Shown: positions 10,136 through 23,098, numbered from the stretch's first letter. The stretch: DNA of 64,000 nucleotides from Rhineura floridana (GCF_030035675.1 NC_084489.1:39784398-39848397); one strand, 5' to 3'. The notes: generated from the letters alone by a model not told the origin. Numbers and translations: made by a program.

Positions 10136-11551
10136 CTTTGCCAGACTAGTTGAGGTTCCCACGCTAGGTGGGAAATGGATGCGGGGGAGAGGTGCAGGAG
10201 CCTGAGAATGTGGAAATTCTGCCCTGCGCTCCAAGCGGCGACCTTCAATCCGACTGTCTCTCTGCAAACATAACTGGATCAGCTCTGTCAGGCTGCCAGG
10301 CGGGGAGGTGCGTGCCAATTTGTCCAGCACCCGGAGTACATCAAAGCTGGGTCATTGTATTCCACCTCCTGGGCTAAGACGCGAAATTTGTTAGTATAGG
10401 CCCCCACAGAGCTCTTCTGTTTCAAGGTTCCTAGCTGGTGGGTGACCGTCTCTTTACGCTGAGGGTCACGAAACATCTCGGTCATGGCTGCGACAAAGGT
10501 GGTATATTGACCCAAGACAGGGTCATTTCTCACGAGATACGGGGTAGCCCACTTGGCTGCTTCCCCTTCCAAGAGGCTGATGATAAATGCCACCTTCACA
10601 TCATCATTCGGAAACTCGGCTTGATGCACGCATATGTATAGTTCACACTGGGCAAGGAACATGGCGAACTGGTCACTCTAGTCACCATAGCAAGGAGGTA
10701 GTCCCACTGGTGCCTTGACTCTGATGGGTGGTGCGGCCACCGGTGCCGCGCCTTCTTGGGCAATCAGGGCTCAAAAGTTCTGATTCTCGAGTTGGAGATT
10801 CTGGGTTACTGCCTGGAAATTCTGGACTTCGGTGTACAAGGCTTCAATGGTTCCTTGAAGTCTCCCTTTGGCGGTGCTGCTAGCCTCCATGGTGTCAGTC
10901 ATGGAAGCATCAGTGAAGGGAGATGATGGCTGAGTCAAGCTGTCCTGCCCAGAGCCCGAGACGGAGGCGAGGCTTGGTTTAATTCCCGTTTTATTAGGGT
11001 GATGGTTACATCCAAAGTAATGTGCTTCATAAATCTGTCTACTCTAGCTCACTACTTTCCCTAGCTAAGCTACCTAAACAGTCTCTGCAGCATGTGGGGA
11101 GAGTTGACTCAGCACTGGAGTCTGGCTGGGCACCTGCTTAAGTAGGGAAGGTCTTCGCCTGTAACCGACAGCTCCTCCGCAGTTCCACCCTCTGGGAGTC
11201 TCGCTTCTCATGCCTTCTCGCACGGTGTGAGGGGAGGCGAGCCTCCAATTCCCCATCCGACAGTTGGGTTTCGCTAGGTGACGGTGTGACCTCAGGGAGC
11301 GGGGAGCTGGTTGGTGGAGAAGCATTTGAAATGCCAGGCTTCTGGCGTGGGCGGGTTTGGCATGGGTGAAGGGTCGCTTCCCAACGGCTTAGACAGGGAA
11401 CTCGCAGACAGGGTGGGATCTGCCTCGACAGGAGGGATGGGCGAGGAAGTCTGCAGGCTGACAGAGCCCCCCTCCTATAACGTCCCCAGGGACCTTGTCC
11501 TCATCTGACTCCCCTCCCTGATCTAACTCCCCTTGCGCCTGGGGCGCAACA
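10136..11551 (-). mobile_element. Ty3/gypsy-like LTR retrotransposon fossil: 5' LTR and partial gag
   Basis: Read on the minus strand. A probable LTR (about 11551 to 10945) starts TGTTGCGCC and contains an AATAAA signal (complement of 10990-10995). It is followed by a gag region (about 10930 to 10136). The capsid-like part has the signature LLEGEAAKWATPYL, shared with Ty3/gypsy Gag and with domesticated relatives of the RTL/PEG10 group. Nothing of pol or a 3' LTR follows. The element is broken and looks old. Confidence 0.75.
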
Positions 11552-12107
11552 GAGTGCATAAACTTTTTCTTTTATTTCCACGCATGGGGCGGTTTGTGGA
11601 TGTGCCATTGGGTGGGAAGGAGACAAGGGTCTTGGCATATAATGGAGGAATGCCCATGGGCTGCCTATTGCAAGAAGGTCTGCGGTATTGCGTCCAAGCA
11701 CACAGGCATTAATGTGATTGATTATTGGTTTAGGAAAGCATATCGTTTTTTTGGTGGTATTTCTAATGCGGATTTGTGAACGCAAAAATCCATACTAGCT
11801 TGCAATATCATATGGACAACGGTGAATTAATGAGTACACAAAGCTATAACACAGCAGATTATACAGTTGCATGGACGGGCCCATCATTTATTTAAGATTG
11901 ATTAAATAAATCAGGTGCATTTTCCAGTTTAATTTCTTCCTCTTTGTTGCATTCCATCATTCTCTCTGTCACAGGGATCATTTGTGGCCCACATTTTTGT
12001 TGTGAGTTTCTCTTCTACTTTTTTTATATTAGCACGATTTCACATTTAACGGACATTATTTTCTGCTAGTATTCTCTCTCTCCTTCTAGAAAGGCACTCG
12101 TTTGCAT
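11552..12107. other. Unassigned, possible LINE C-terminal remnant
   Basis: A 61-codon frame at 11594-11779 (+) contains a GSWHIMEECP stretch, loosely like the H/C-rich end of L1 ORF2. The match is weak. Otherwise nothing is recognised. Confidence 0.25.
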
Positions 12108-12160
12108 GGCGTTAGACCAGACAACCTTTTGAGGTCCCTTCCAACTCTGTGATTCAATGG
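12108..12160 (+). repeat. CR1 3' end fragment
   Basis: GAGGTCCCTTCCAACTCTGT followed by GATTCA is the typical 3' terminus of CR1 LINEs. A fuller copy is at 48820-49589. Confidence 0.65.
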
Positions 12161-12179
12161 TGTGTACAAACAAACCTCA

Positions 12180-12345
12180 TTGGTCTATATCATTGCCTTT
12201 ACATTTATCTATTGTTTCAACTTTTTATTCTGTTTGAATTTTTTACACTGGTTTTTCTCTTTTATTGACTGTAAGTTGCTTTGGGTTCACCTCGTTAAGA
12301 AAAGTGACTAACCAATTTAATAAATACAATAAAATTAAAAAATAA
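12180..12345 (+). repeat. LINE-type 3' tail
   Basis: TAAGTTGCTTTGGGTTCACC then AATTTAATAAATACAATAAA, the tail pattern of reptile non-LTR elements. 5' truncated. Confidence 0.5.
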
Positions 12346-12848
12346 ACCATAAGATCTTAGACCTCACAGATCTGTCACGTGAGTTCAGAGTGAACTGAAC
12401 CACAGAAATAAATATAAATGGCATTTTTGCCATCACTGTGACACAATTTTATGCCGGATATTTGGTACTAACCTTTTATATTTGAATTGCACCCACTTGA
12501 CAAGCATCACAGCACAGCATGATAGACTTGTGCTACTCACTTAACAACCATGTTTGGTGCAGGCCACTGTGTCCTGTCTTCAAAATTCTGCCTAGTTGTT
12601 ATGGAGAGTTAATGTAGCCTGATGATTCTTCTTTTAAAAAAACACAAAATTGATCTGCTTCTGAAACCATTAAGTTTTCACCATTCTTCTCACAGTGTCT
12701 CCAATGGCCTAGTCTCACCACCAGAGGGAAATCTTCCTTTTCTTTCTTTCTCCCTATTCAGTCACAATCTAAACAGATTGGCCAAACAGATTTTCAAAGG
12801 TGATGTCTCTGCTGAACTGATAACTAATATTCCTTTAGTCTGCCGCAA
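12346..12848. other. Intergenic, nothing recognised
   Basis: A 102-codon open frame at 12622-12930 runs into the adjacent MITE and has no recognised domain. Confidence 0.5.
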
Positions 12849-13235
12849 CAGCAGTGTAGTGGCAAATTCAGAAGTGCAGGGTCCCTTCATGTTAGTCGCA
12901 GCTACAGTCTTTCCCCCCTTTTCATGCTGATGGATTGAGAATGAAATCCTTTTTAATACCTTCTCGTACAACAACAGACGTCTCTAGGAGCCAATAAGCA
13001 TGAAAGGGGAGATTAGTTACTGAGAAGAGTCTGACTTGCCTCCTTTCACTCTGACTGCCTCCAATCAGCAGGAAAGGGCAAGGCAGCATGTCAGACTCTT
13101 CTCAATGGCAAACATGCTCCCCTTTCATGCTGATTAGCTTGTAGAATCCTGGAGACATAGGCACCCAGCTGGGACCCTGCTCCTAAAAAAGTAGGGGGTC
13201 TAAGATCCCCCAAGACCCTGGACGACTACATCCCT
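12849..13235 (-). mobile_element. hAT-like MITE, copy 1 (CAGGGATGTAGTC family)
   Basis: Inverted relative to the copy at 22716-23098. It shares TAGTGGCAAATTCAGAAGTGCAGGG at one end, CTGGACGACTACATCCCTG at the other and CCCCTTTCATGCTGATT inside. Flanking 8-mers are only loosely similar, so the target duplication is degraded or its placement is off by a base or two. Confidence 0.65.
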
Positions 13236-13344
13236 GGTCACAACACCAAAATAAAAGTGACCTTTCTTATGTTGCCCAAGGGTTTAAGAGTCAGAAAGCT
13301 GTCAGGCAGCACAAGAGACATGCCATGTTCTATAAAATATCCTG

Positions 13345-14140
13345 TATTGTTTAATTACTTTTTATTGAATTTTGAAATATTTACATGACTTTTACATGAA
13401 ATCAGCATTCAGGTACAGTCCACATTCAGGAATTTTTATCTCTTCAATATAAAAACAAGAAAAATAAGATACATTGTTTTGATTATACCATAAAAAACTA
13501 TATCATATTGCATTAACTATTATCTATATCTTAAAATCTAACTTATAATTATTAAATCTCTGTCTAAACTCCATCCCTCCCCCCTCCCGGCAATGGCGTG
13601 TTTCTTAAATAAACTCAGTTAATTTATTCAAATTATTTAAGTATTTTAAAGAAAATTAAGAATTATTAGGTATTCAAAACAGGAGATTTTGTGGCCTAAG
13701 CACTCCAACTAGCAGCATACTGTGTTGGCAGGGCCCACCCGTTTATTGTTTGACTCACATAAATTATGAAAGGGTACCAGGCATTGATAAAGCTTTCCTT
13801 CTTTGAATCTCCCTCTGCTTGTCGGAGCTTGGAGGTTAATTTCTCCGTGAGTGCTATATGCCAAACTTTTGGTGACCAATATTGTACTGAGGCAGCTTTT
13901 AGGTCTTTCCAATGCTTAGCGATTGTGAGGTGAGCTGCCATGAGTAAATGGCTCATCAAGGTCTTACATTGTACATCTCTGTTGGAGTCTATGATTAGAG
14001 TCTATGAATCTAGATGTTTCCACCTGGTACAGAAGCATATGGAATATTGCAATACTGGAAAAGATTGTGCACAATTTACATGTTGTACAAGGCAGATAAC
14101 AACCACAAGATTTTTATGTGTTTTGGTGGAATTTTATTTC
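13345..14140 (-). mobile_element. L1 LINE 3' fragment (ORF2 C terminus and 3' UTR)
   Basis: On the minus strand about 80 codons (13959 to 13700) read like the end of L1 ORF2, with HLTIAKHWK, LTEKLTSKLRQAEGD and a final WYPFI. They are followed by an AT-rich 3' UTR ending with an AATAAAAAGTAATTAAA-like tail near 13350. 5' truncated. It is a different L1 lineage or an older copy than the one at 26877-32547. Confidence 0.7.
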
Positions 14141-14433
14141 ATATATTAATACTGGAGATTCAGTTTCATTTTTCTTCAGCCTCTTTGGAAATTTGGACTT
14201 CATAAACTCTCAGAAGCTTTTCTTGCTCTTTGACGTTTATGTTATAGCTCTCCAATATTAGTATGATTTTAAAATGAATAAATTGAATAAGTTGAATAAT
14301 ATAAATTGTTTGCAAGTATAATGAAATACTGGGCTGGAGGTTCTCCAATGTTGGCCTAGATCTTTACACCTACTGCTTGGTCTCCAGTTTATGGAGAAAT
14401 GGGACTTTGTAGTGAAGAATTGGTACGAATTCT

Positions 14434-14435
<2 letters not shown>

Positions 14436-14489
<54 letters not shown>
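14436..14489. repeat. (GAAA)n microsatellite
   Basis: About 54 bp of uninterrupted AAAG/GAAA repeat. The Phe/Leu/Ser-rich minus-strand frame through it is an artefact. Confidence 0.98.
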
Positions 14490-14789
14490 ACTGTAGGTGT
14501 CCCTGGTGCTTTCTCATTTCATCAATTTCTACCACTGTAAACCTTAAATTAACATGAATATTATTTATCCTTTTTGTATTTCCACTGCTACCATTTATTT
14601 CAAACAGTCTTTCCCTTTTACAAATACAATAGCTGGGAATAGGCATGGGACAAAACAGATAACAGATTCTTTTTTAGAAGTAAAACAAAGATATTCTTAT
14701 TTGTTAAAGCTTAATATTAATATAACATATTTACTTATAAGCTGTAAAAGAAAACTTGGTTAATTATTGGATACAATATGCTATTATTA

Positions 14790-15542
14790 CATAAAGGGGT
14801 TGCTATTGCTTTAAGTAGATAACTAGGTGCCTGCTCTAGTTCCTTTTCCTGTACAACCACCTTAGCCAACTACCCTTCAACTCCTCCCCTGTCCCCCTCT
14901 TAACTCACAGGCTTATCAAGAGGGCATTACTAGCCATCTGGGTCAGGGTGCACTTCTTTCAGGTACCTTTGGCCTGCTGTCACTCTGACCTCAGTTATCC
15001 CAAAGACTACTTCTGGAGTCTCCCACTCCTCTCTTGCAGTCCTTCTTAGCTCTTACCTCAAATGATTGCAGCTTTTTTTGGGGGGGGGGGCTTCTCAGTT
15101 TGCTTCAAGCTCTTTCTCGCTTTCTCTTGCTCTCAGCTTCTGTTGCTTTCAGATCCACTTCTTGAGTTCCTTGCAATCCACAGTCCACCAAAGAGTGCTC
15201 AACTGACTCCACACAGTGCTGAACCTGGCCTTATATTCCCTTCAGCTAGGACCTCCAGCCAATCAATTTGTTTCTGATGGGATTTCAAATCTTTATTGGT
15301 AGACAATTCTGGACCAATAGCTTTGAATGGAATGTCCACCAAATGACCAATCACACTGACTACCTCTGGATGCTGATGCTGCTCTGTATATTAAAAACCC
15401 AAACCTTGCATATACCTTAGCAACAGTGCACTACTGCGACAGTTTAACTGCCTATTGGCAGAACCTCACATACTGTATCTGTAGAAGACAAGGTTCTTCT
15501 TCAGTTACCTCACATTCCAATGCGTGTTGAAAATCTTTACAA
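14790..15542 (-). promoter_or_regulatory. Promoter-like segment, possibly an LTR
   Basis: On the minus strand GAATATAAGG (complement near 15230-15239) is TATA-like. Several CCAAT/ATTGG boxes lie upstream (near 15254, 15294, 15312 and 15344). A purine-rich leader and a possible donor, TGAGGTAAGAGC (near 15055-15066), lie downstream. No coding exon follows on that strand. This could be a diverged LTR or a promoter fragment. Confidence 0.3.
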
Positions 15543-15811
15543 CATTCTTAACAATAAAATGTTACCCTACAAAAAATATAGGTATCTATCAAGAATGGAG
15601 GAAGGAGCTGTTGCCAAGGAGCAAACCAATAGATGCCAGAGCAAGGAAAACCATTGTTAAGTGCGCAAGCAGTAGAACCTTGTGCCCATTGGGACTGGTA
15701 GGGCAGAAAGCAGGGAGACCAACAGTAGGTGGAGCCACAGCCAAAGATGGGCAGAGACAACTAATTCTAGTTTTATCCCTATCCTCCTCCCTGCTGAGCT
15801 CCACAAGGGCA
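15543..15811. other. Intergenic, nothing recognised
   Basis: Overlapping short open frames on both strands, none with a recognised domain. Confidence 0.5.
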
Positions 15812-15975
15812 ATACTTAGGTACCATCTGTACTATACATCTAAAGCAGTATCTTACCACTTTAAACAGTTATGGCTTCCCCCAAAGAATCCTGGGAACTA
15901 TAGTTTGTTAAGTGTGCTGAAAGTTAGGAGACCCCTATTTCCCTCACAGAGCTGAAATTCTCAGAATGGTTTTAA
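15812..15975. repeat. Fold-back MITE copy (CTTCCCCCAAAGAATCC family)
   Basis: Contains GGCTTCCCCCAAAGAATCC and GGAGACCCCTATTTCCCTCACA. The full palindromic form is at 37490-37745; other copies are at 26765-26857 and 48380-48600. Confidence 0.65.
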
Positions 15976-16960
15976 CAGTCAATCTCTCTTCCCAGGGAAC
16001 TCACCGTCTTTCAGACCACATTTACTGATGATGAGATCTGAAAAAGTAAACATAACATATGCTTTTAAAATTCACTGTTTTCCTCCTTTTTCTATATGCA
16101 ATATCAAGCACATTGAATACTTTTCACATTCATCATTCTATCTTTATAAATGTTTGTTCAGTCTTAGTAAAGATAGGTTTTTTGCTTTTATCCATTGATC
16201 TTAGTTTGTCCAGAGAGGTAGGAAGAGACATCCAGTCCTTTAACAGACTTGGCTGTTCAACCACAAATTAAGCAATGCTTGGCAATTCTGGAGGAAGAAA
16301 ATGGTCTCGGCAGTTCCAGTTGCAAATCAGTGTTCATTGCTTTCTCATAACAGTGAGTGCACATCAGAAATATGGAGAAAGCTACGTCAGCTTTAGGGCA
16401 ATGCCTTTTGAGCACAATAACACAAGTATCTACTCCCAAACTAGAGATATTGTGAACATTTTAAATTATTTACTTTCTTTGGTTTCTAACAAAAAATCAG
16501 TTTCAGGGAACCAAGCCAATCATAAGTTCTGATTCAAAAATGTATTTATCTGATCACAAAAATAATTTTTTTTGGGGGGGGGTTATCACTCCTTTTTTCC
16601 TTTTCAGTTCAGCTGTGTCACATGCTCTCTCTTCCCTGAAATTGTTCTTTTTGGGGGGGGGGGAGAAATCTCCTTCTGCTTTGTGCATATTGCTCAGCCT
16701 GAGAGGTCTAAGCCCAGAATTAATAAGTGTTTAACACAGTATTTTCAAATCCATTTCAAATCCAAGGTAAATGCCATTTCCTTTGTCTCTTAATTCTCAG
16801 TTTTAAAATTTTGGCTCAAAAATTCACTTTTTAGGTCATATTTGGTAACAAGTTCAGTAATCATTGTATGTCAGTATTTATGTATTATTGTTATTTACTT
16901 TATTTACAAATTGTTTCCAAAGAGGCTATGCCTGTTGTAGCAAAAGCTTTCAAAACCAAT
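15976..16960. other. Intergenic with two poly-G tracts
   Basis: No gene recognised. Poly-G tracts lie at about 16573-16582 and 16653-16662, each after a T-run. Confidence 0.5.
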
Positions 16961-17210
16961 GTTACAATATTTATTTATTTATTTATTTATTTATTACATT
17001 TCTATCCCACCTTTCCTCCAAGGACCTCAAGGTGGCATACACGGTTCTCACCTCTGCATTTTATCCTCACAACAATCCCGTGAAGTAGGCTACACTGAGA
17101 GACAGTGACTAGCCCAAAGTCACCCAGTGAGATTAATGGCTGAGGGAAGAGTCGAACCCTGGTCTCCTAGGTCACAGTCCAATACCCTAACCGTTAATAT
17201 CACACTGACT
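16961..17210 (-). mobile_element. tRNA-derived SINE, second family
   Basis: On the + strand it starts with a TTTA repeat and TTTCTATCCCACCTTTCC, passes through CTCACAACAATCCCGTGAAG and GACTAGCCCAAAGTCACCC, and ends with a B-box-like GTCGAACCCTGGTC. It therefore lies on the minus strand. It shares the central core with the Sauria SINEs but has a LINE-like tail instead of the BovB tail. Confidence 0.65.
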
Positions 17211-17354
17211 CTCCATAGTAGTATCCCATAGTTCTGCTTATCCAAGGATAAACCTTTGCTTCTGGCATGACAGCATTCATTAATTATTACCTGATTAGTG
17301 CAATGAAAATCGGCATACTTTATTTCAAAACAGCAATATGCTTGTTCAGCCAAA

Positions 17355-18100
<746 letters not shown>

Positions 18101-18204
18101 TGAGACTGGGGGTGATTTGTGTGTGTTGGACCCTGGGCGAGAGCCAGGATGGATGGGTGGAGTCCTGGGTGAGAGCCAGGAGGTTGAGAGATATTGAGTG
18201 ACAA

Positions 18205-18380
18205 AGTGCAAGGCAATTGTCTTAATGTTTATTTGTTAATTTGTATTATGTATGCATTTGTATTGCGGCTTTATTGTATATTTTTATAACATTTGCTGTT
18301 GTTTTATCTTCTGTACACCACTTAGAGATTTTTATATATATTAAGTGGTATAGAAATAGCTTAAATAAATGAATAAACAT
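18205..18380 (+). repeat. LINE-type 3' tail
   Basis: T-rich body, then CACCACTTAGAGATT, AAGTGGTATAGAAAT and AAATAAATGAATAAA. Same general family as 23990-24165. Confidence 0.55.
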
Positions 18381-19795
18381 CTCGAGCCAACATCCACTGA
18401 AGAGTGTAAAACTAAATCCATCTGTTTCTCTGCAGTTACCTTGCTTTAAACAATTCAGCAGCATTTCTTGGCAGGTCAGTGTCCATTTTCAAATTTATAG
18501 CCATGCTTGACCTCATACAACACTGTGTATTGTAGCAGGGTTATGATGCATCCCCACTTTCTCCTTGCTTCAGGTTCTGTCTCAGTTTCTGTGTTGGGAG
18601 GCCTGCTTCTAAAAGCAAAATTGGCAAAGTACCATTATTTGCATCTACTGTGTGCCATAGAGTCAGTAAAGTCAAATTAACTTCTTGTACATCTCCAAAG
18701 GGAAATTTTCCTACCTCACAACATGATTCTTTACTCCAATTGCTTTTTCATGACTTTTTTTTTAAATCAGCCATCTATCAACATTAATCCATCTCCAGTG
18801 AATTAAAAATCTAGATATTTATTACTTTATTAAAGCCATTAGGTTATCCTTTCCCTTTTCATTTCTAGATAATGGCTCCTCAAGTCTCTCCTTGAGAGGG
18901 TTATCTGATTTTGGATCAATATTCATCCATCCTCATGTTGGGTGCCAGCTGTCAGGAATTTTACCTTTGCTAATGGTATCAACGTATGGTGCCTGGATTG
19001 AAGAAGGCCTAGGCTGCCAGTTTACCACCTATAGCTGATCAATCCACTTCAACAAAATGTACACCTGAAATTGTAGTTGGTTTAATTCAGTTTTTGTACA
19101 ACAGTAATTTGTAGTACAGGAGAATCTTTGAGTTCATTTTCTATTTTTATTAATAAAATATATTTCCTCTAATAACATACATATAATCTCATAACACATG
19201 AGCCTAAGGTAAGCAATAGCAGTACTTAAACACTTCTTGTCACAAAGTCTAGACCCTAAGATTTCAAAAATTCAAACTAGGAGAGCATTTTTCTGTGTTT
19301 CTAGGTCTTACCAGCTCTTGAAGATGCTGCCAGTACAGGCAAGTGAGCTTCAGATGATAGGAAGCTGATACGCTCAAACTTCAGCATTTTTATACAGATT
19401 TTGAGAATCTTATCATATGAAGATAATAAATCACCGTTCCATAAGTTAGGCTCACAATCTAAACTAATTTACTGTTTCTTGAGATTAAAATATACAAAGA
19501 AGGCTTATTCTGCTTACTGGATTATTATCACTAAGCATTCCTACATAAGGAAGGAGATACATCTATTTCTTCTAGGCAAGGCAAGTTTTAAATTTACTTT
19601 TGATAAATCTTTATCCTTTTTATTTTTATGACTATTCTTAACATGACTTCTACATATTCAGCTTATCATGTTTACACATTCCTTTAACTCAAAATGCATT
19701 GAACATTTAATTGATAAACAAAACTTGAAGTATCTTTCTGACCTTGAACGATTGACTGATGAATGCTCAAACTTCAGATAAACCTTTAATTTCAA
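18381..19795. other. Intergenic, nothing recognised
   Basis: AT-rich with scattered stops in all frames. No repeats assigned. Confidence 0.5.
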
Positions 19796-19799
19796 ATAT

Positions 19800-20710
19800 T
19801 CAATATGCCTGGCAGCTTCTCTGACCGAGCTGGCAGAGGCCGTCTCGGCTGTGGTATTGGAGGAGCCTGGAACAATAGTCCTGGGTGATTTCAATGTCCA
19901 TGATGAGGCTGCCTCTAGTGTTCTGGCTCAGGACTTCATGGCCTCCATGATGACCGTGGGGCTGTCTCAAGTTGTCACTGGCCTGATGCATAGGGCTGGA
20001 CATACCCTTGATTTGGTTTTTGCTCTAGAGGGGTGGTCTGGAGATAGTGGTGGTGGACGTCACCCCATTGTCATGGTCAGTCCACTTCCTGGTGAAGTTT
20101 AGACTTATGGCTCTGATCCTCCCCGCAGGAGTGATGGACAGAATAATATGGTATGTCCCCAGAAACTGGAATCCATAGGATTCCTGAATGCCCTGGGGGA
20201 GTTCCCAGTAGATAGAGCAGGTGACCCTGTTGAAGCCCTTGTCATGCTGTGGACCAGTGACGCGCGTCGGGCTCTTGACAGAGTTGCCCCTAAGCACCCT
20301 CTCCGGCATTGTGGAGACCGGTTTGCACCTTGGTACACCAGTGAGCTAAAGGCAATGAAACAGGCTGGATGACAGCTAGAGCGCAAGTGGCGAAAGTCGT
20401 GCTGGGAGGGTGATCAGGGACAAGTAAAACATCATAACCGTGCCTACTGTGCAGTGGTGAGGGCAACGAAGAAGGCCCACTTCTCTGCCACCATCAGATC
20501 CTCAAGTAGCTGTCCAGTGGAGCTTTTCCATACTGTCAAGGGTCTGTTGACATCAGCTCCAGGAAATGGGGTTTTAGCCTCTTCGGAGGCCCACTGTAAA
20601 TTGTTTGCAAGGCACTTTGAGAGTAAATTCACTAGTAGGCAAAAAACCTTGCAGTTTAAGAATGTACCTATAGCCCACAGATATTTCTATCAAACTTTAA
20701 AAAGCAGGGA
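19800..20710 (+). mobile_element. L2-clade LINE fragment (endonuclease to pre-RT region)
   Basis: Contains an apurinic-type endonuclease signature, IVLGDFNVHDEAAS, followed by LSQVVTGLMHRAGHTLDLVF, the layout of L2 elements. Downstream is the linker with FAPWYTSELKAMKQ, YCAVVRATKKAHF and HCKLFARHFESKFTS. Most of it reads in frame 3, but there are stops (one near 20370 in a CGA-to-TGA context) and a shift near 20060-20110. The reverse transcriptase is missing. Truncated at both ends. Confidence 0.8.
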
Positions 20711-20897
20711 AATTGGGCAGCTATAGTGAATGCACCAGGGGACCAGGAGACCTGACCTCCTCTCTGAGATATTGTACTGCCCTACAAATTTGTCAGAATG
20801 CAAACACAATTTGGGTTGGTCTTTCAAGGTCCAATCCACTTGCTGTGTAGCTTGCAAGAATTTGGTAACATGTATATAAAACTACCCCTGAAAAAAA

Positions 20898-21118
20898 CGG
20901 ACTGCCTTCAAGTTGATTCCGACTTATCGGCGACCCTATGAATAGGGTTTTCATTGTAAGTAGTATTCCGAGGTGGTTTACCATTGCCCTCCTCTGAGGC
21001 TGAGAGGCAGTGACTGGCCCAAGGTCACCCAGTGAGCTTTGTGGCTGTGTGGGGATTCGAACCCTGGTCTCCCAGGTCATAGCCCAACACCTTAACCACT
21101 ACACCACACTAGCTCTTT
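20898..21118 (-). mobile_element. Sauria-type SINE, near full length
   Basis: On the minus strand: an A-box-like TGTAGTGGTTAAGGTG, a B-box GGTTCGAATCC, a core with TGACCTTGGGCCAGTCAC, and a tail with CCTATTCATAGGGTCGCC and CAACTTGAAGGCAGTCC that matches BovB. The best-preserved copy of this family in the window. Confidence 0.85.
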
Positions 21119-21509
21119 ACCCCTAGTGCATTATTATTGCATCAATGACATGTTGCAGAATACACCTGAAAGAACAAAAAACCTAGTATGCCCTATCAAA
21201 CAGCCATCTCGTTATAAAATGGTTAATCTTCCATGTGCTGAGGATTCCTCTACTCGGCTCCAGTGTAGATGCAACACTGCCTAAACTCCTGCTTAACTAC
21301 TGTTAAAGCATTAGGAATGCTTTATGGACTTTCAGGCCGTTCCTGGTCCCTCCAGTCTTGTGGATTAATACCACTGTTCCTTTTCTTTTTGGTGCAAACT
21401 GTGGTGAGTGTTACATTTGAGAACCATGCTTTTAACTGAAAGCACAGTTTGCAAACCTACTTCTAACCATGGTTGCAAATTGTAGTTTGAAACTAACCAC
21501 AGTTAGATA

Positions 21510-21960
21510 CCAGTAGGGATGGAAAAATCTGTCTGTTTCAGTTCTCTCAGTTTCTCATTTTTCTAATGTTAAATTCAGTTCTCTACATTTCTGCAGCAAT
21601 CTGTAATTTAAAAAAAAAATCCTCATGAATATTCTCCACCATTTTAGTGTGAATTTCTCCAAATGAACACATTTTTGTAGGCAGTTTTGACAAAGGTACA
21701 CTTTTTTTGCAAGCCATTTCTCATCATTTCATGCCTTTGTGCATGCTATTTTCACTCATGTATTCATTTTTATGCACGCTTTCCCCTAACACATACATTT
21801 TTGTAAATGTTTAGTTGGCGAACTGCATCCCAAAATTCTAATAAATGCGAATTTCAAAGGATGGCTGTGTTTTGGTTCTCATATTGTTGTGGAAATTGCA
21901 AATTTGATAAATTCTGTTTGAAATGCAAACTGAATCAAAATTCTCAAACACCCCAAAATA
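21510..21960. repeat. AT-rich dispersed repeat, copy 3
   Basis: Same family and orientation as 6730-7130 and 7926-8400, with CTCAGTTTCTCATTTTTCTA at its start and CATTTTTGTA sub-units. Confidence 0.65.
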
Positions 21961-22340
21961 CCAGCAATGCTAACTATGGTTAGCTCTGAAAAGGTAAGGG
22001 AGAAAAGGAAAGGGGAGCAGTATCAAAGCCCTCAGGGTGATCCCACTTTCCGAACCACGGCTGGTCAGAGGACTGGGCAGTTCTGCAATCAGCCTCAGGG
22101 TTTGCAATCAAAACGCTTACATATTAAAGGGAAATTATTGCCAGGCTCATTTGCCCAGCCCTGCCCATTCAGCTTTCTACAACTAGATGTTCCAGTCCAA
22201 CCTTGGAAATCAGGTGAGGCTGGGAAGTTTGCACTCAGTTTCAGAGCCAAGATGGAAATGTGGTTTTTCAAAAAACAAATAAGCAAACAACACTCTAATG
22301 GAGTAACATTCAAGATTTTTTTGCTTCTGCACAGTATTAT
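21961..22340. other. Intergenic, nothing recognised
   Basis: A 149-codon + frame (21967-22416) crosses into the next LINE tail and has no domain. Judged to be chance. Confidence 0.5.
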
Positions 22341-22470
22341 TATTATCATTATTAGAATTAGAATTTATTACCCACCCTTTACCCAGACGTCCCAGAGCAG
22401 GTTACAACAATTTTAAAACACATAATTGAAACAGTTATAAACAACCTAAATAACATCACAGAAATTAGGG
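22341..22470 (-). repeat. LINE-type tail, reverse orientation
   Basis: ATTTATTACCCACCCTTTAC followed by AGCAGGTTACAACAATT and AATTGAAACAGTTATAAA, the antisense of the common 3' tail. Confidence 0.5.
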
Positions 22471-22715
22471 TGGGTCCTAAACATATACTCAGGTGTCAAA
22501 GGTCAGAGTAAAGAGGTGTGTCTTCAGCATTCGGCAAAGTTGTACAATGAAGTTTTCAGACGCACCTCAGAATGCCTTCTCCCAGGTCACCAATCCCGAG
22601 CTTCCAAGGGTGGTGGAACTTCCAAGGGTGGGGCCCCCTCTGCTGATTTCAACACCCAGGAGATCTGCAGGGAAGAAGGCAGTTTTTCAGATATTTGGGA
22701 CCCAAGTCGTTGAGG

Positions 22716-23098
22716 CAGGGATGTAGTCGTCCAGGGTCTCGGGGGGGGTCTTAGACCCCTTACATTTTTGGGAGCAGGGTCCCAACGTCTCCAGCATCCT
22801 ATGAGCCAATCAGTATGAAAAGGGAGTGTGTTAGCCACTGAGAAGAGTCTTCTAACATGCTTCTTTGTCCTTTGCTGCTGATTGGAGCTAACTGGAGTGA
22901 AAGAAGGTGAGAGAGCCACTGAAAAGACTCTTCACAGTAGCTAACACTCTCCCCTTTCATGCTGATTGGTTCCTAGGGTTGTCTGTTGTTGTGGGAGGAG
23001 CTCATTCTCAACCCAGAAGCAAAAGGGGGGGGGAAGAGGACGTGGCTGTGACTAACATGAAGGGACCCTGCACTTTTTAATTTGCCACTACACGACTG
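22716..23098 (+). mobile_element. hAT-like MITE, copy 2, with target duplication
   Basis: Starts CAGGGATGTAGTCG and ends CACTACACGACTG. It is flanked by CGTTGAGG (22708-22715) and CGTTTAGG (23099-23106), an 8-bp target duplication with one difference. 383 bp, no coding capacity. The inverted relative is at 12849-13235. Confidence 0.75.

Noticed and set aside
14389-14646. Phe-Leu-Ser repeat protein on the minus strand
   Set aside because: Translation of the (GAAA)n microsatellite; the same happens at 44121-44306.
20898-21118. Possible tRNA gene (A and B box present)
   Set aside because: Continues into a BovB-like SINE tail and the cloverleaf is not supported; it is a SINE. The same applies to 42128-42330.
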